From assembly GCF_008041945.1 (NCBI RefSeq), contig NZ_VKAD01000001.1, positions 186,001-250,000 of the forward strand: a stretch of 64,000 nucleotides of DNA, given 5' to 3'. Shown here one piece after another: positions 8,021-17,341 of the stretch. A model generated the notes under the pieces. It worked only from the letters and a program-made list of their open reading frames with translations, was not told the DNA's origin and made no database searches. The DNA comes from Reinekea thalattae (lineage in GTDB: Bacteria > Pseudomonadota > Gammaproteobacteria > Pseudomonadales > Natronospirillaceae). Each line of letters starts with the position of its first letter. The first letter of the stretch is position 1. The translations under genes and the position numbers were made by a program.

Positions 8021-9268
8021 ATGCCTTTTGGGTTATTGAAGTACGGTTTAAAACACGAATACCCGTTTAGTGATCATGCTGATTTACCGTCCAATAAGGC
8101 GCTAAAACCGCACTACGATGTGGTCATTATTGGTGGTGGCGGTCATGGTGTGGCAACGGCTTATTATTTGGCTAAATACCATGGCATTACCAATGTAGCG
8201 ATCTTAGAAAAAGGCTATTTAGGCGGTGGTAATACGGCGCGTAATACGGCTGTGATTCGCTCTAATTACATGACCTCTGAAGGCGTTAAGTTTTACTCAG
8301 AATCGGTAAAGCTATTTCAAAAATTATCCAACGAATTTGATTTTAATATTATGTATTCGCGTCGCGGTCAGCTGACCTTGGCGCATACCGACGCCACCGT
8401 ACGTGCCTTTCGTCAGCGCGCCGAAGTAAACAAACACTTTGGCGGTAAAACTGAGTTGATCGACGCGCAGCAAGTCAAAGAACTGGTGCCGACGTTAAAT
8501 ATGAACCCAGCCGGTTTGCCGGTGCTGAAAGGTTTGTGGCATATGGATGGCGCAACAGCACGGCACGATGCAGTGGCTTGGGGTTACGCTCGTGAGGCCA
8601 GCAAACGCGGTGTCGAAATTCATCAGCTTACCGAAGTTCAAGACGTTGAAGTTGAGCAAGGTAAGGTGACGGCGGTAAAAACAAATCGCGGTACCGTTCA
8701 GTGCCATTCTGTCGTTCAGGCGGTTGCCGGTCACAGCTCTGTGGTTGCGGCGATGGCGGGTATTCGTTTACCGATTGTCACCTATCCATTGCAAGCCATG
8801 GTGACTCAACCCTTTAAACCCTTTTTAGATCCACTGGTCAGTTCCTCGGCGTTGCATTGTTATGTGCAGCAAACTGGCCGTGGCGAAATTGTATTTGGTG
8901 GCGGCTCCGATCCGTACCCTTTGTACAACACCCAGTCGACGTTAGAACTGAAAGAAAGCTTACTGGCACACGCGATTGAAATGTTCCCCTTTATGGCGAA
9001 TTTAAAACTGATGCGCCAGTGGGCTGGCTTAACCGATATGACATCCGATTACAGCCCGATCATGGGTTTAAGTCCGGTGCAAAATTATTATCTCGATGCC
9101 GGTTGGGGCACCTGGGGCTTTAAGTCGACACCGATCTGCGGCAAAACCATGGCGCAGTTAGTCGCCAGCCAAGGCAAGGTGCCGGAGCTGATCGCACCCT
9201 TCTCATTAGATCGATTCGGTCGTTTTCAGCAGGTTAATGAAATGGGCGCTACGGCGGCGAGTCATTAG
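8021..9268 (+). CDS. mgdA: N-methylglutamate dehydrogenase subunit A (SoxB-like FAD subunit)
   Basis: A 415-residue protein like the beta subunit of heterotetrameric sarcosine oxidase. It has an N-terminal Rossmann motif (DVVIIGGGGHGVATAYYLA, residues about 30-48), EKGYLGGGNTARNTAVIRSNY for flavin attachment and binding, and the C-terminal GWGTWGFKSTPICGKTMAQLVA. In NMG dehydrogenase this subunit oxidises N-methylglutamate to glutamate plus a methylene unit passed to THF. Sarcosine oxidase would be the alternative by homology; the linked gmaS and mgsABC favour NMG dehydrogenase. The start has an AAGGGAG site. Confidence 0.9.
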   Translation: MPFGLLKYGLKHEYPFSDHADLPSNKALKPHYDVVIIGGGGHGVATAYYLAKYHGITNVAILEKGYLGGGNTARNTAVIRSNYMTSEGVKFYSESVKLFQKLSNEFDFNIMYSRRGQLTLAHTDATVRAFRQRAEVNKHFGGKTELIDAQQVKELVPTLNMNPAGLPVLKGLWHMDGATARHDAVAWGYAREASKRGVEIHQLTEVQDVEVEQGKVTAVKTNRGTVQCHSVVQAVAGHSSVVAAMAGIRLPIVTYPLQAMVTQPFKPFLDPLVSSSALHCYVQQTGRGEIVFGGGSDPYPLYNTQSTLELKESLLAHAIEMFPFMANLKLMRQWAGLTDMTSDYSPIMGLSPVQNYYLDAGWGTWGFKSTPICGKTMAQLVASQGKVPELIAPFSLDRFGRFQQVNEMGATAASH

Positions 9269-9300
9269 TTAAGCGCTTATTAAATAGCGAGGTTCTTATT

Positions 9301-9603
9301 ATGAAAATAATGCCATGCCCGTTAAATGGGCCGCGTAACATCAGCGAATTTGTTTACGGTGGTGAAGTCACCGATATGCCAGAGCCGAATCAATGTAGTG
9401 ATCAGCAATGGGCAGAATACGTTTTTTATTCCGACAACCAAATCGGCGTAGTGCGCGAGTGGTGGCTGCATGCGCCCTCTAACTATTGGTTTATTGCCGA
9501 GCGCCATACGCAAAGCGATGAAATTATTCGCAGCTATGATGCCAGCGAAATCTTTAATCAGCGTGTCGAGTTTAGTCCGCAAGATCCACAGGAGGCCTCA
9601 TGA
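9301..9603 (+). CDS. mgdB: N-methylglutamate dehydrogenase subunit B (SoxD-like)
   Basis: A 100-residue protein matching the small delta subunit of heterotetrameric sarcosine oxidase, with CPLNGPRNISEFVYGGEV at the start and WWLHAPSNYWFIAERHTQSDEI in the middle. In the oxidase this subunit binds zinc through two Cys and two His. Here Cys6 and both His are visible, but the expected second Cys position is Asn. The stop overlaps the start of mgdC by four bases (ATGA), so the two are translationally coupled. Confidence 0.87.
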   Translation: MKIMPCPLNGPRNISEFVYGGEVTDMPEPNQCSDQQWAEYVFYSDNQIGVVREWWLHAPSNYWFIAERHTQSDEIIRSYDASEIFNQRVEFSPQDPQEAS

Positions 9604-12500
9604 ACAGTCAGCGCTTAGCGGCACCGATGGGCCGTTTAATCGACCGTGATAAGCCGGTGTCATTCTCCTTTGAAGGTCGAGAGTATTGGGGTTATCAAGG
9701 CGACAGTATTGCCAGCGCATTGGCCGCGCAGCAGCAGTGGGTGTTGTCGCGTTCTTTTAAATACCATCGCCCGCGCGGGCCGTTAACCATGGCCGGGCAC
9801 GACGCCAACAGCTTGGTGCAACTTCGCGGTGAGCCAAATGTGCTTGCCGATCGCCGCACCATTGAGCCGGGTTTAGAGGTGAAAGGGCAAAACTACGTCG
9901 GTTCACTGAAGCACGATCTCGATGCCTTGCAAGGCTACTTTGGCCGCTTTATGCCGGTGGGTTTTTATTATCGCGCCTTCTATAAGCCGCTGGGTGTCTG
10001 GGACAGCTGGGAAAAGTTTTTACGCGCCAAAGCCGGCTTGGGTGTTATCGATCTTGAACATGAACCGAGCTATCACGACAAAGCCTATTTGTTTTACGAC
10101 CTAATGGTGGTTGGCGCAGGGCCTGCTGGTATGCAAGCAGCACTGGATGCAGCGCAGGCCGGTGCACAGGTGTTGCTGGTGGATGAAAACCCGCTTATGG
10201 GTGGCTCGCTTAATTACCACCGCTTCGACATCGATAATCAAGCTGCGGAGCAACTTAGAGCGCAGCTGATCGAACAAATCGAAGCGCACGACAACATCAA
10301 TGTATTATTGCAAGCTACCTGCAGCGGCTATTTTAGAGACAACTATTTGCCCGTGGTGAAAGACAACCGGCTTTATAAGGTGCGTGCCAAAGAATGCATT
10401 ATGGCGGTTGGATCAATGGAGCAGCACGCGGTATTTCACAACAATGATCTGCCCGGCATTATGCTCAGCTCGGCAGCGATGCGTTTAATGAGTCTGTACG
10501 CGGTTAAACCAGGCGAGCGAGCGGTGGTGTTGGCCGGTAACGACGATGCTTATTTAACCGCCTTGAGTTTAGCCGAGCAGGGGGTTGAGGTGGCTGCTTT
10601 GGTCGATATGCGGCCAGCGGCGCAAAACGCAGCACTTGCCGAGGCGATGAGTGCGCACGGAATCGAAATTCTTTACCACAGCGCTGTCTATCAAGCCGAA
10701 GCGACATTTGGCCATAAGCACATTAAAGGCGTTGAGGTTCGCCCGTTGATCGCAGAAGGTCAGGTTGGCGAAAAAGGTCAGCGCATCAGCTGCGATCTAT
10801 TGTGTGTCGCTGTCGGTTATATGCCGAGTTACCAGCTGCTTTGCCAAGCCGGTGGTCAGCTTAGTTATAACGATGAACGTGCCAGTTTTCACATCACGCA
10901 ATTACCTGAGCATTTACGGATGGCCGGTTCAGTGAACTCGATGCATGAATTAACAAGCGTGCTGCAAGATGCCCATTTTGCCGCGCAAACCGCGCTCGGT
11001 AATCTTGGTTTAGAGGTGGCTACGCCAGTGATGCCAGCGCAATGTGATCAGCAGGTGAATCACCCTTGGCCGATGGTGGCGCATCCGCGCGGCAAAGACT
11101 TTGTCGATTTCGATGAAGACTTGCAAAGCAAAGACATCATTAATGCCACCAAGTTAGGTTACCGCGATGTGCAACTGGTGAAGCGGTTTTCTACCGTTGG
11201 TATGGGGCCTTCGCAAGGTCGGCATTCGGCAGCGCCAACCGCTCGTTTAGTTGCCAAAGCAACCGATCGCAGTGTGCAAGAAACCGGCGTCACCACGGCG
11301 AGGCCGCCACTGGCTGCCGAAACTCTGGCGCACATCGGTGGCCGTATTTTTACGCCCTATAAGTATTCTCCTATGCATAATCGCCACCTCGAAGCGGGCG
11401 CTAAGATGATGCCAGCGGGAGTTTGGCAGCGGCCCGGACATTATGGCGCGCCAGAACAACGCCAGCACCGTATTCAGGCCGAGGTGAATCAGGTTCGTAA
11501 CGGTGTCGGCGTCATTGATGTCAGCACGCTAGGTGGCATTGAATTACGTGGCCCAGATGCCGCCGAAATGATGGAGCGCATCTACACCTTTGGCTTTAAA
11601 AAACAGCCGATTGGTAAAACCCGTTATGCCGTTCATACCAATGAGCACGGCGTGGTGATTGATGACGGCGTCGCTTGTCGCATTGCGGACGATTACTTCT
11701 ATGTGACCGCCACCACTTCTGGTGTCGATCGCGTCTACCGCGCCATGCTTAAATGGAACGCCATGTGGCGCTTAAACGTCGTGATCAGCAACGTCACCGA
11801 AGCCTATGCTGCGGTTAATGTTGCAGGCCCTAAAGCGCGCGAGGTGTTGGCTAAATTGACCGATATCGACATAAGCGCCGAAGGCTTCCCGTATCTTGCC
11901 TATCGTGAAGGCCAGTTGTTAGGCGTCGAAGCACGCTTTATGCGCGTCGGCTTTGTCGGTGAATTGGGTTATGAAATTCACTTGCCTGCTAACTATGGTC
12001 AAGCTTTGTGGGATGCCGTTATCGAGGCGGGCAGCGAGTTTGGTATTCAGCCCTTTGGTGTCGAAGCACAACGGCTGCTGCGTTTAGAAAAGGGTCACAT
12101 CATTGTTGGTCAAGATACCGACGGCATGAGTCACCCCGGCGAAGTGCATTTGGATTGGGCGGTGAATCGCAAAAAGCCATTTTTTGTTGGTCGTCGCTCA
12201 GTCGATATCGTGCAAGCGCAAACGCAAAAACGTCGCTTAGTGGCATTTACGCTGGCTGCTAAAAGCGCCAAACCAGAAGAAGGCCATCTGGTGCTAGCAG
12301 GGCCAGACATCAGTGGTAACGTCACCTCATGCGAATATTCCCCAACGCTGGATTGCATTATTGGATTGGCTTACGCCAGTGTTGAGCAAGCCGCCATTGG
12401 CAGTGACCTGCCCATTCGGGTCGACGGTGGCAAGCTGGTGACCGCCAAGGTCGTCAGCCTGCCATTTTTTGATGCCGACAACAGCCGACAGGAGATGTAA
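9600..12500 (+). CDS. mgdC: N-methylglutamate dehydrogenase subunit C (SoxA-like)
   Basis: A 966-residue subunit like SoxA. The N-terminal part (about 1-110) is the 2Fe-2S/ubiquitin-like extension with FSFEGREYWGYQGDSIASAL. A dinucleotide-binding flavoprotein region follows, starting near residue 170 (LMVVGAGPAGMQAALDAAQAGA). The C-terminal third (about 600-950) is a glycine-cleavage T-protein/aminomethyltransferase fold that binds THF, with GVIDVSTLGGIELRGPDAAEM and GELGYEIHLPA. Electron transfer and methylene transfer to THF are inferred from the family. It overlaps mgdB by four bases and is two bases from mgdD. Confidence 0.92.
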   Translation: MNSQRLAAPMGRLIDRDKPVSFSFEGREYWGYQGDSIASALAAQQQWVLSRSFKYHRPRGPLTMAGHDANSLVQLRGEPNVLADRRTIEPGLEVKGQNYVGSLKHDLDALQGYFGRFMPVGFYYRAFYKPLGVWDSWEKFLRAKAGLGVIDLEHEPSYHDKAYLFYDLMVVGAGPAGMQAALDAAQAGAQVLLVDENPLMGGSLNYHRFDIDNQAAEQLRAQLIEQIEAHDNINVLLQATCSGYFRDNYLPVVKDNRLYKVRAKECIMAVGSMEQHAVFHNNDLPGIMLSSAAMRLMSLYAVKPGERAVVLAGNDDAYLTALSLAEQGVEVAALVDMRPAAQNAALAEAMSAHGIEILYHSAVYQAEATFGHKHIKGVEVRPLIAEGQVGEKGQRISCDLLCVAVGYMPSYQLLCQAGGQLSYNDERASFHITQLPEHLRMAGSVNSMHELTSVLQDAHFAAQTALGNLGLEVATPVMPAQCDQQVNHPWPMVAHPRGKDFVDFDEDLQSKDIINATKLGYRDVQLVKRFSTVGMGPSQGRHSAAPTARLVAKATDRSVQETGVTTARPPLAAETLAHIGGRIFTPYKYSPMHNRHLEAGAKMMPAGVWQRPGHYGAPEQRQHRIQAEVNQVRNGVGVIDVSTLGGIELRGPDAAEMMERIYTFGFKKQPIGKTRYAVHTNEHGVVIDDGVACRIADDYFYVTATTSGVDRVYRAMLKWNAMWRLNVVISNVTEAYAAVNVAGPKAREVLAKLTDIDISAEGFPYLAYREGQLLGVEARFMRVGFVGELGYEIHLPANYGQALWDAVIEAGSEFGIQPFGVEAQRLLRLEKGHIIVGQDTDGMSHPGEVHLDWAVNRKKPFFVGRRSVDIVQAQTQKRRLVAFTLAAKSAKPEEGHLVLAGPDISGNVTSCEYSPTLDCIIGLAYASVEQAAIGSDLPIRVDGGKLVTAKVVSLPFFDADNSRQEM

Positions 12501-12502
12501 CC

Positions 12503-13111
12503 ATGACGCTAAATACGCAACTTAAGGCACGCAGCCCCATTCATCACAGCTTAAAAAGTGCAGGCCCGCTGCAAGACTTCCGTTCGCTAACGCCAGAGCA
12601 ACTCACGCTGTGTGACCTGTCGCTGTGCTCACGTGCCAGCGCCAAAGGTTCGGGCGTGGCAGAGCAATTAACGGCTCAGGGTTACAGCTTGCCAAAGGCG
12701 GTGAACGAGGCAGTTAAAAGCCAAAAAGATCATCTGGTTTTGCAATTGGGCGCCAATGAATTTTGGTTGCTCAGCGCGCCAGAAGTCACAACCAGTTTGG
12801 TTGCGTTAGCCGAGGCCGAAAATTGCTACCCGCAACCTTGCCAAGCCGCTTATGCTTGGTTTGCCTTAGCAGGGCATCAAGCCAGCGAATGTTTAGCCAA
12901 GGTTTGTGGTGTCGATTTGCGTGAAAGTGCGCAGCCGTTAGGCAGCATTGCGCAAACCTCCGTAGCACGAGTGAACTCTATTGTTGTTCGCGTGCCTGAC
13001 CCTGAACCGATTTTTTATCTCTTCTGCGCGCAATCTTCGGCGGACTATTTGTGGCATGCACTGCTTGACGCCATGGCCGAGTTTGATGGTATCGTCAGCC
13101 AACTGAGTTAG
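12503..13111 (+). CDS. mgdD: N-methylglutamate dehydrogenase subunit D (SoxG-like)
   Basis: A 202-residue protein of the sarcosine oxidase gamma-subunit family, the least conserved subunit. It begins two bases after mgdC and completes the mgdABCD order seen in NMG loci. Weak family signals are the N-terminal RSPIHHSLKSAGPLQDFRSLTP, LGANEFWLLSAPE and SIAQTSVARVNSIVVRVPDPEPIFYLFCAQSSADYLW. The assignment rests mainly on gene order. Confidence 0.85.
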   Translation: MTLNTQLKARSPIHHSLKSAGPLQDFRSLTPEQLTLCDLSLCSRASAKGSGVAEQLTAQGYSLPKAVNEAVKSQKDHLVLQLGANEFWLLSAPEVTTSLVALAEAENCYPQPCQAAYAWFALAGHQASECLAKVCGVDLRESAQPLGSIAQTSVARVNSIVVRVPDPEPIFYLFCAQSSADYLWHALLDAMAEFDGIVSQLS

Positions 13112-13127
13112 CCCGTGGAGAACCGTT

Positions 13128-13634
13128 ATGAGCGAACCGTTACCAACCACAGCCCAGAGCGATTTGGTTTTTCAGCGCATCAAACAGCAGCTGCAAGCAG
13201 AGCAGGTGGAACATGAGTACCTTGCTCATGAAACCAGTAAAACCATACAGGACGCGCAAGATAAGCTGCAATTCGACGTCAACAGCATTTTAAAAACCAT
13301 TGTCTTTAAGCAAAAAAACGCTGGCTTAATTTTGGTTGGCTTAACCGGCCACAAACGTATCGACTATAAAAAACTTGGCCAAGCTGTGGGTGTTTCACGC
13401 AGTAAATTATCAACCCTTTCGCCTGAAGAAGTACTGCAAGAATTGCAGGTCGAGGTCGGTGGCGTCAGCCCATTTTTAACCAACGCCGACATTGCTTTAT
13501 GGCTGGATGTTGATTTTCCCGACTATGTAATTTGCGGCAGCGGCCGTTTCGATTACAGCATTCGCATCAACAGCCAAGAGTTGATCCGCAGTACAAATGC
13601 GCAGCTTGCCGACTTAACAAAAGTTGAAGCCTAG
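13128..13634 (+). CDS. ybaK: YbaK/EbsC-family aminoacyl-tRNA deacylase
   Basis: A 168-residue single-domain protein of the YbaK/ProX editing family. It contains LQFDVNSILKTIVFKQKNAGLILVGLTGHKRIDYKKL with the conserved Lys of the deacylase site, then GVSPFLTNADIALWLDVD and CGSGRFDYSIRI. The family hydrolyses mis-acylated tRNAs such as Cys-tRNA(Pro), but the exact substrate cannot be read from sequence. It begins 16 bases after mgdD with a good GGAG site, so it is probably the last gene of the methylamine operon, an odd position for a translation quality-control enzyme. Confidence 0.82.
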   Translation: MSEPLPTTAQSDLVFQRIKQQLQAEQVEHEYLAHETSKTIQDAQDKLQFDVNSILKTIVFKQKNAGLILVGLTGHKRIDYKKLGQAVGVSRSKLSTLSPEEVLQELQVEVGGVSPFLTNADIALWLDVDFPDYVICGSGRFDYSIRINSQELIRSTNAQLADLTKVEA

Positions 13635-13651
13635 GCTTTATAGCAAATGGA

Positions 13652-13684
13652 TTCAGCAAACAAAAAAAGCAGCGCGAGGCTGCT
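13652..13684. repeat. 33-bp direct repeat, left copy, at the iron island edge (terminator-like)
   Basis: A perfect 33-base match to 21211-21243. The core is a hairpin (AGCAG-CGCGAGG-CTGCT) with an A run on its left, which becomes a T run on the minus strand, so it can terminate the minus-strand permease gene that ends at 13702. The sequences outside the 33 bases differ at the two sites. Confidence 0.85.
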
Positions 13685-13701
13685 GTTCGTGTAAGTAAAA
13701 A

Positions 13702-15624
13702 TTATTTTCTTTTTCTGTAAGCGGCAAATAGCAATAATAGAAAATAAAGGCTACCAATTACCGAAACTAATAAGCCTGCCGGTATTTCATTTGGATACAT
13801 AAGGGTTCGACTTAGGTGATCAGCGTACATTAGCAATATAGCGCCAGTCATTGCAGAAGCTGGTAGCAAATGCACATGCCGGTACAGGCCTAATAAGCGA
13901 GCACAGTGTGGTGCTAGTAAGCCAACAAAGCTAATAGCTCCAATAGTTGCAATACAAATGGCAGTGAGTACTGCTGTTATGGCAAGCAATAGAGTTCGTT
14001 GGCCGTTTAGTGAAACGCCTAATGTGCGAGGTAGTATTTCACCTAGAGGCATTAAATCTAGGTTTCTGATGAATGGGATAATCAGTGCGCCAGCAACTAT
14101 AAGCACTATGGCTAATGGCACTATGCGTTCGGTAGAAGCTCCATAGGTTGTTCCAGCCATCCACATCATCGTGACTGATGAGGTGGAAGTACCAAAGGTT
14201 AATAAAATCTGGGTTGCTGTTCCGGAAAAAGCAGTAATCACGATGCCGAACAAAGCAAGCTGAGCCACACTTAGTTGTTGGTTTAATCCCCAAGTTAATA
14301 AGCCGATAACAATGCCAGCACCGATCAGAGCGGCAATAATTAATATAAAATGATTGGCTGAAGGAAAAATTACTAGCACGCAAGCAATAATAAAAACTGC
14401 AAACGCACTGACGCCAGAAATATCTGGGCTGGCCATTGGGTTTTTAAATAGTGTTTGTAGTAATGTACCCGCACAGGCTAAGCCCAAACCACCAAGCCCT
14501 GCTAAAATAACTCGTTTATTAATCCAAGTAGATCCAACATTACCTAAAGGCTCTGAACAAACGTAGATAGTAAAAAGTAGCAATAAAAATAACGCGATTA
14601 AGGTTTTATTAGCTGAGATATGCAGTAATGGCCGCAGAGAGATATTTTGTCGTTCCGTTGCTGCTAATAGTCGCCCAGAGCGTTGAAATAAAAGATAGAT
14701 AAAATACGGAGCGCCCAGTAAAGCAGTAAAAGCACCTGTCGGTAATCGGTAGCCTAAAAATAATAAACTTCGTGAGCACCATTCTGCGAGCAATACTAGC
14801 ATCGCACCAACAATGATAGTCAGTAGCCACTGAAACCCCATGTTTCCGCCGCCGTTTTTAAATTTATTTAACAATAAACGTGTGATATGAGGAGCCATTA
14901 AACCGACAAAACCGATCATGCCAACAATTGATGTCGCTAATGCAGCCTGTACTAAAGCAAGTAACAAAACGAGCCAGCGCCAAGGTTTTACTGCTAAACC
15001 TAAGTTAGCTGCGTGAGTATCGCCAAGCAAAAAGAGGGCTAACTTTGGAAATATAAAAACTGTTAGCAACAAGCTAATAATGATAGGTGTGAAAGACTGT
15101 TGAACGGCCGTAAAGCTTGTTTGCAATACTTGACCGCTGCCCCATAAAAATAACCCATCAATTTGATTTTCAAAATAAAGAATCAATAACGAAGACAACG
15201 CTCCGGCGCTCAGACCCAAAGTCATACCAATAAGAATAACAGGCAGTTTACCACCACCGATTAAATGACTCAGACTTAGTACTGCTAGAGATAGAAAAAG
15301 GGCGCCAATAAGTGCACCGGTCCAAACAATAGTTAAACTAGCTTCTGGCATTATGATTCTAACTAACAGTGCGCCGAGCAAGGAGCCGGCTGCGATGCCT
15401 AGTGTCGAAGGTGAAGCGAAGTCATTATCTAGTGAGGTCTGAATGAGCAAGCCAGAACTGCCTAACAGAGCGCCTGTCAATAAAGCCATTAACGCTGTTG
15501 GCAGCCAAACATTATTGAACATCGCAGTTGCTAAAGACGTATTAGATATCACAGGAGGAAAGAATAAATACCCGCACAGCAGTGCAAGTAGAAGTACTCC
15601 GCCTATTGAAAGTGACTTAATCAT
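13702..15624 (-). CDS. fhuB: FhuB-like double-length ferric siderophore ABC permease
   Basis: A 640-residue membrane protein formed by two fused FecCD/BtuC-type halves (about 1-320 and 330-640). Each half carries the permease segment GFVGLMAPHITRLLL / SFVGLLAPHCARLLG. The double length is the FhuB arrangement, in which one polypeptide provides both membrane halves for hydroxamate siderophores. The gene is fourth in a minus-strand operon after receptor, ATPase and binding protein; it overlaps the binding-protein gene by eight bases. Codon use is AT-richer than the methylamine genes upstream, fitting the island interpretation. Confidence 0.9.
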   Translation of the reverse strand: MIKSLSIGGVLLLALLCGYLFFPPVISNTSLATAMFNNVWLPTALMALLTGALLGSSGLLIQTSLDNDFASPSTLGIAAGSLLGALLVRIIMPEASLTIVWTGALIGALFLSLAVLSLSHLIGGGKLPVILIGMTLGLSAGALSSLLILYFENQIDGLFLWGSGQVLQTSFTAVQQSFTPIIISLLLTVFIFPKLALFLLGDTHAANLGLAVKPWRWLVLLLALVQAALATSIVGMIGFVGLMAPHITRLLLNKFKNGGGNMGFQWLLTIIVGAMLVLLAEWCSRSLLFLGYRLPTGAFTALLGAPYFIYLLFQRSGRLLAATERQNISLRPLLHISANKTLIALFLLLLFTIYVCSEPLGNVGSTWINKRVILAGLGGLGLACAGTLLQTLFKNPMASPDISGVSAFAVFIIACVLVIFPSANHFILIIAALIGAGIVIGLLTWGLNQQLSVAQLALFGIVITAFSGTATQILLTFGTSTSSVTMMWMAGTTYGASTERIVPLAIVLIVAGALIIPFIRNLDLMPLGEILPRTLGVSLNGQRTLLLAITAVLTAICIATIGAISFVGLLAPHCARLLGLYRHVHLLPASAMTGAILLMYADHLSRTLMYPNEIPAGLLVSVIGSLYFLLLLFAAYRKRK

Positions 15625-16564
15625 GTAGATTTTCCTGCCGTGTTAAAAGTGACTGAGTAAATGCTTCAGCCATTTTTATAGCGGACAAAGGTCCACCAAA
15701 ACTGAATAATGGAGGTATTTCAGATATGTCGTTGTTTTGTACAAAGGGCAATAGTGGCCAAACAGGTGAGTGCATCATACGTTCGCCGTCTACCTGGTTA
15801 CCAGCCAAAAGTAAGTGGCTATTTTGTAGTGCGGGCAACTGCTCTAATTGTAAGTGAGTGAAATCTTTTCCAGGTAGCCCATCTCGCCATGTGTAGTTTA
15901 ATCCCAGTTCTTCAGAGATTGAACCAGCAAGACTGATGTCGGTAAAAATTCTTAAACCATAACCCATACCAACAAATTTACCGTAACTGACATCCATATT
16001 GGCAAGGCCAGCATCTGCTAATTGTTGCTTTAATTCAGCTAGTCGGGTGTGCATTTCTTCTAGTTGAGATAAGGCTTTTTGTTGTTTGTCGGTTGCTTCT
16101 GCTATAGCTAAGAAAATTTTTTGAGACTCATCAAAATAGCGAAATTCTGATTGTGATAGTGTTGGAAATTGTTGGTAGAGTAGTGTGGGTGCAATGCTTT
16201 GCAGTGAGCTTAGAATTCTACGATGACGAAATTCGTAGCCGATAATTAAATCAGGATTTAAGGCCATAATTGCAGCAAGATTAGGCTCTTGTCGAGTCCC
16301 GACTTCAGTTACGGTTTCAGGTAACTCAGGTGTATTAGTTTGCCATTTGCGATAGCCATTTCCCTGAGTCACTCCAACAGGTGTTATGTCCAGTGTTAAT
16401 AGCATTTCTGCTACAGACCAATTAAGTGCAACAACTCTTATGGCTGGTTTATCCAGTTGTACGCAACTACTCAAGCACACAGAAACAGGCGATGCCTGAG
16501 CATAGGATTGGGAGTTGCTAACAAAAACCAACAGGAGCGTTAGGCACAGGGCGCAACGTTTCAT
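15617..16564 (-). CDS. fhuD: FhuD-like periplasmic ferric siderophore-binding protein
   Basis: About 315 residues, with a clear signal peptide (MKRCALCLTLLLVFVSNSQSYAQA). The mature part is a class III periplasmic binding protein with RVVALNWSVAEMLLTLDITPVGV, QEPNLAAIMALNPDLIIGYEFRHRRI and the long connecting helix. The chosen start at 16564 has a GAGGAG site and overlaps the ATPase stop as ATGA; an in-frame Met six codons upstream is less convincing. It should carry a ferric hydroxamate complex to the fused permease. Confidence 0.88.
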   Translation of the reverse strand: MKRCALCLTLLLVFVSNSQSYAQASPVSVCLSSCVQLDKPAIRVVALNWSVAEMLLTLDITPVGVTQGNGYRKWQTNTPELPETVTEVGTRQEPNLAAIMALNPDLIIGYEFRHRRILSSLQSIAPTLLYQQFPTLSQSEFRYFDESQKIFLAIAEATDKQQKALSQLEEMHTRLAELKQQLADAGLANMDVSYGKFVGMGYGLRIFTDISLAGSISEELGLNYTWRDGLPGKDFTHLQLEQLPALQNSHLLLAGNQVDGERMMHSPVWPLLPFVQNNDISEIPPLFSFGGPLSAIKMAEAFTQSLLTRQENLHD

Positions 16565-17331
16565 AGTTGCTCCTCGGGCCATAAAATATCGCGGTTTCCA
16601 AGAGAATGCATTTTTACTGAAGTTTGGTAGACGCGAGTAATATTTTCAGCATTGATAACATCGTTGACATCACCTTGAGTAATAATTTCACCATTGTTAA
16701 TTAAAATGGCTCGATCACTAAATTGGCGAGCTTGGTTTAAATCATGCAATACCCAAACAATGGTTTTATTATATTGCTTGTTTAGGCGGCGAACGATTTT
16801 TAACAGGCTGACTTGATGGGCAATATCGAGCCAAGATGTCGGTTCGTCCAACATTAAAATGTTTGTATCTTGAGCAAGTACCATGGCAAGCCATGCTCGT
16901 TGCAACTCACCGCCGGATAAATCTGTAAGTAAGCGCTCAGCGTAAGCTGTGACACCGGCTTCATTCATCGACCAGTCAATCACTTGCTTATCTTCTTTGG
17001 CTACTTTTTTATACCAAGGTCGATGTGGATGGCGACCAAAGGTCACTAAGTCAGAAACGGTTAATGTTGTCGGGACAGGGTTACTTTGAGGTAATAGAGC
17101 TATCTGTTTTGCTATAATGCTGCGCTTTATTTTGTTAAGCGATTTTTCGTTTAATAAAATTTCACCTTCTGTCGGTAAGGTTAATCCGCATAACAGGGAT
17201 AGTAAGCTACTTTTACCTGAGCCATTAGGCCCGATCAATGCTGTGATCGAGCCTTCTGGAATTTCTCCTGTCATATGACGTAAAATTTCATTCCCTCCAA
17301 TTTGGAGGGAAAGGTTGTTAAATTTAAACAA
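16561..17331 (-). CDS. fhuC: FhuC-like siderophore ABC transporter ATPase
   Basis: A 256-residue ABC ATPase: Walker A GPNGSGKSSLLS near residue 35, Q-loop ALLPQ, signature LSGGELQRAWLAMVLAQ, Walker B ILMLDEPTSWLD and switch His in VLHDLNQA. These match FhuC/FecE proteins closely. It lies 10 bases after the receptor gene and overlaps the binding-protein gene by four, so the four genes form one operon on the minus strand. Confidence 0.93.
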   Translation of the reverse strand: MFKFNNLSLQIGGNEILRHMTGEIPEGSITALIGPNGSGKSSLLSLLCGLTLPTEGEILLNEKSLNKIKRSIIAKQIALLPQSNPVPTTLTVSDLVTFGRHPHRPWYKKVAKEDKQVIDWSMNEAGVTAYAERLLTDLSGGELQRAWLAMVLAQDTNILMLDEPTSWLDIAHQVSLLKIVRRLNKQYNKTIVWVLHDLNQARQFSDRAILINNGEIITQGDVNDVINAENITRVYQTSVKMHSLGNRDILWPEEQL

Positions 17332-17341
17332 ATAAATTCTC

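Noticed and set aside
8021-13111. Heterotetrameric sarcosine oxidase as the identity of the mgd genes
   Set aside because: Homology alone cannot exclude it, but linked gmaS and mgsABC and the mgdABCD order favour NMG dehydrogenase; no glycine-betaine or sarcosine genes (glyA, dgcA-like) are nearby.
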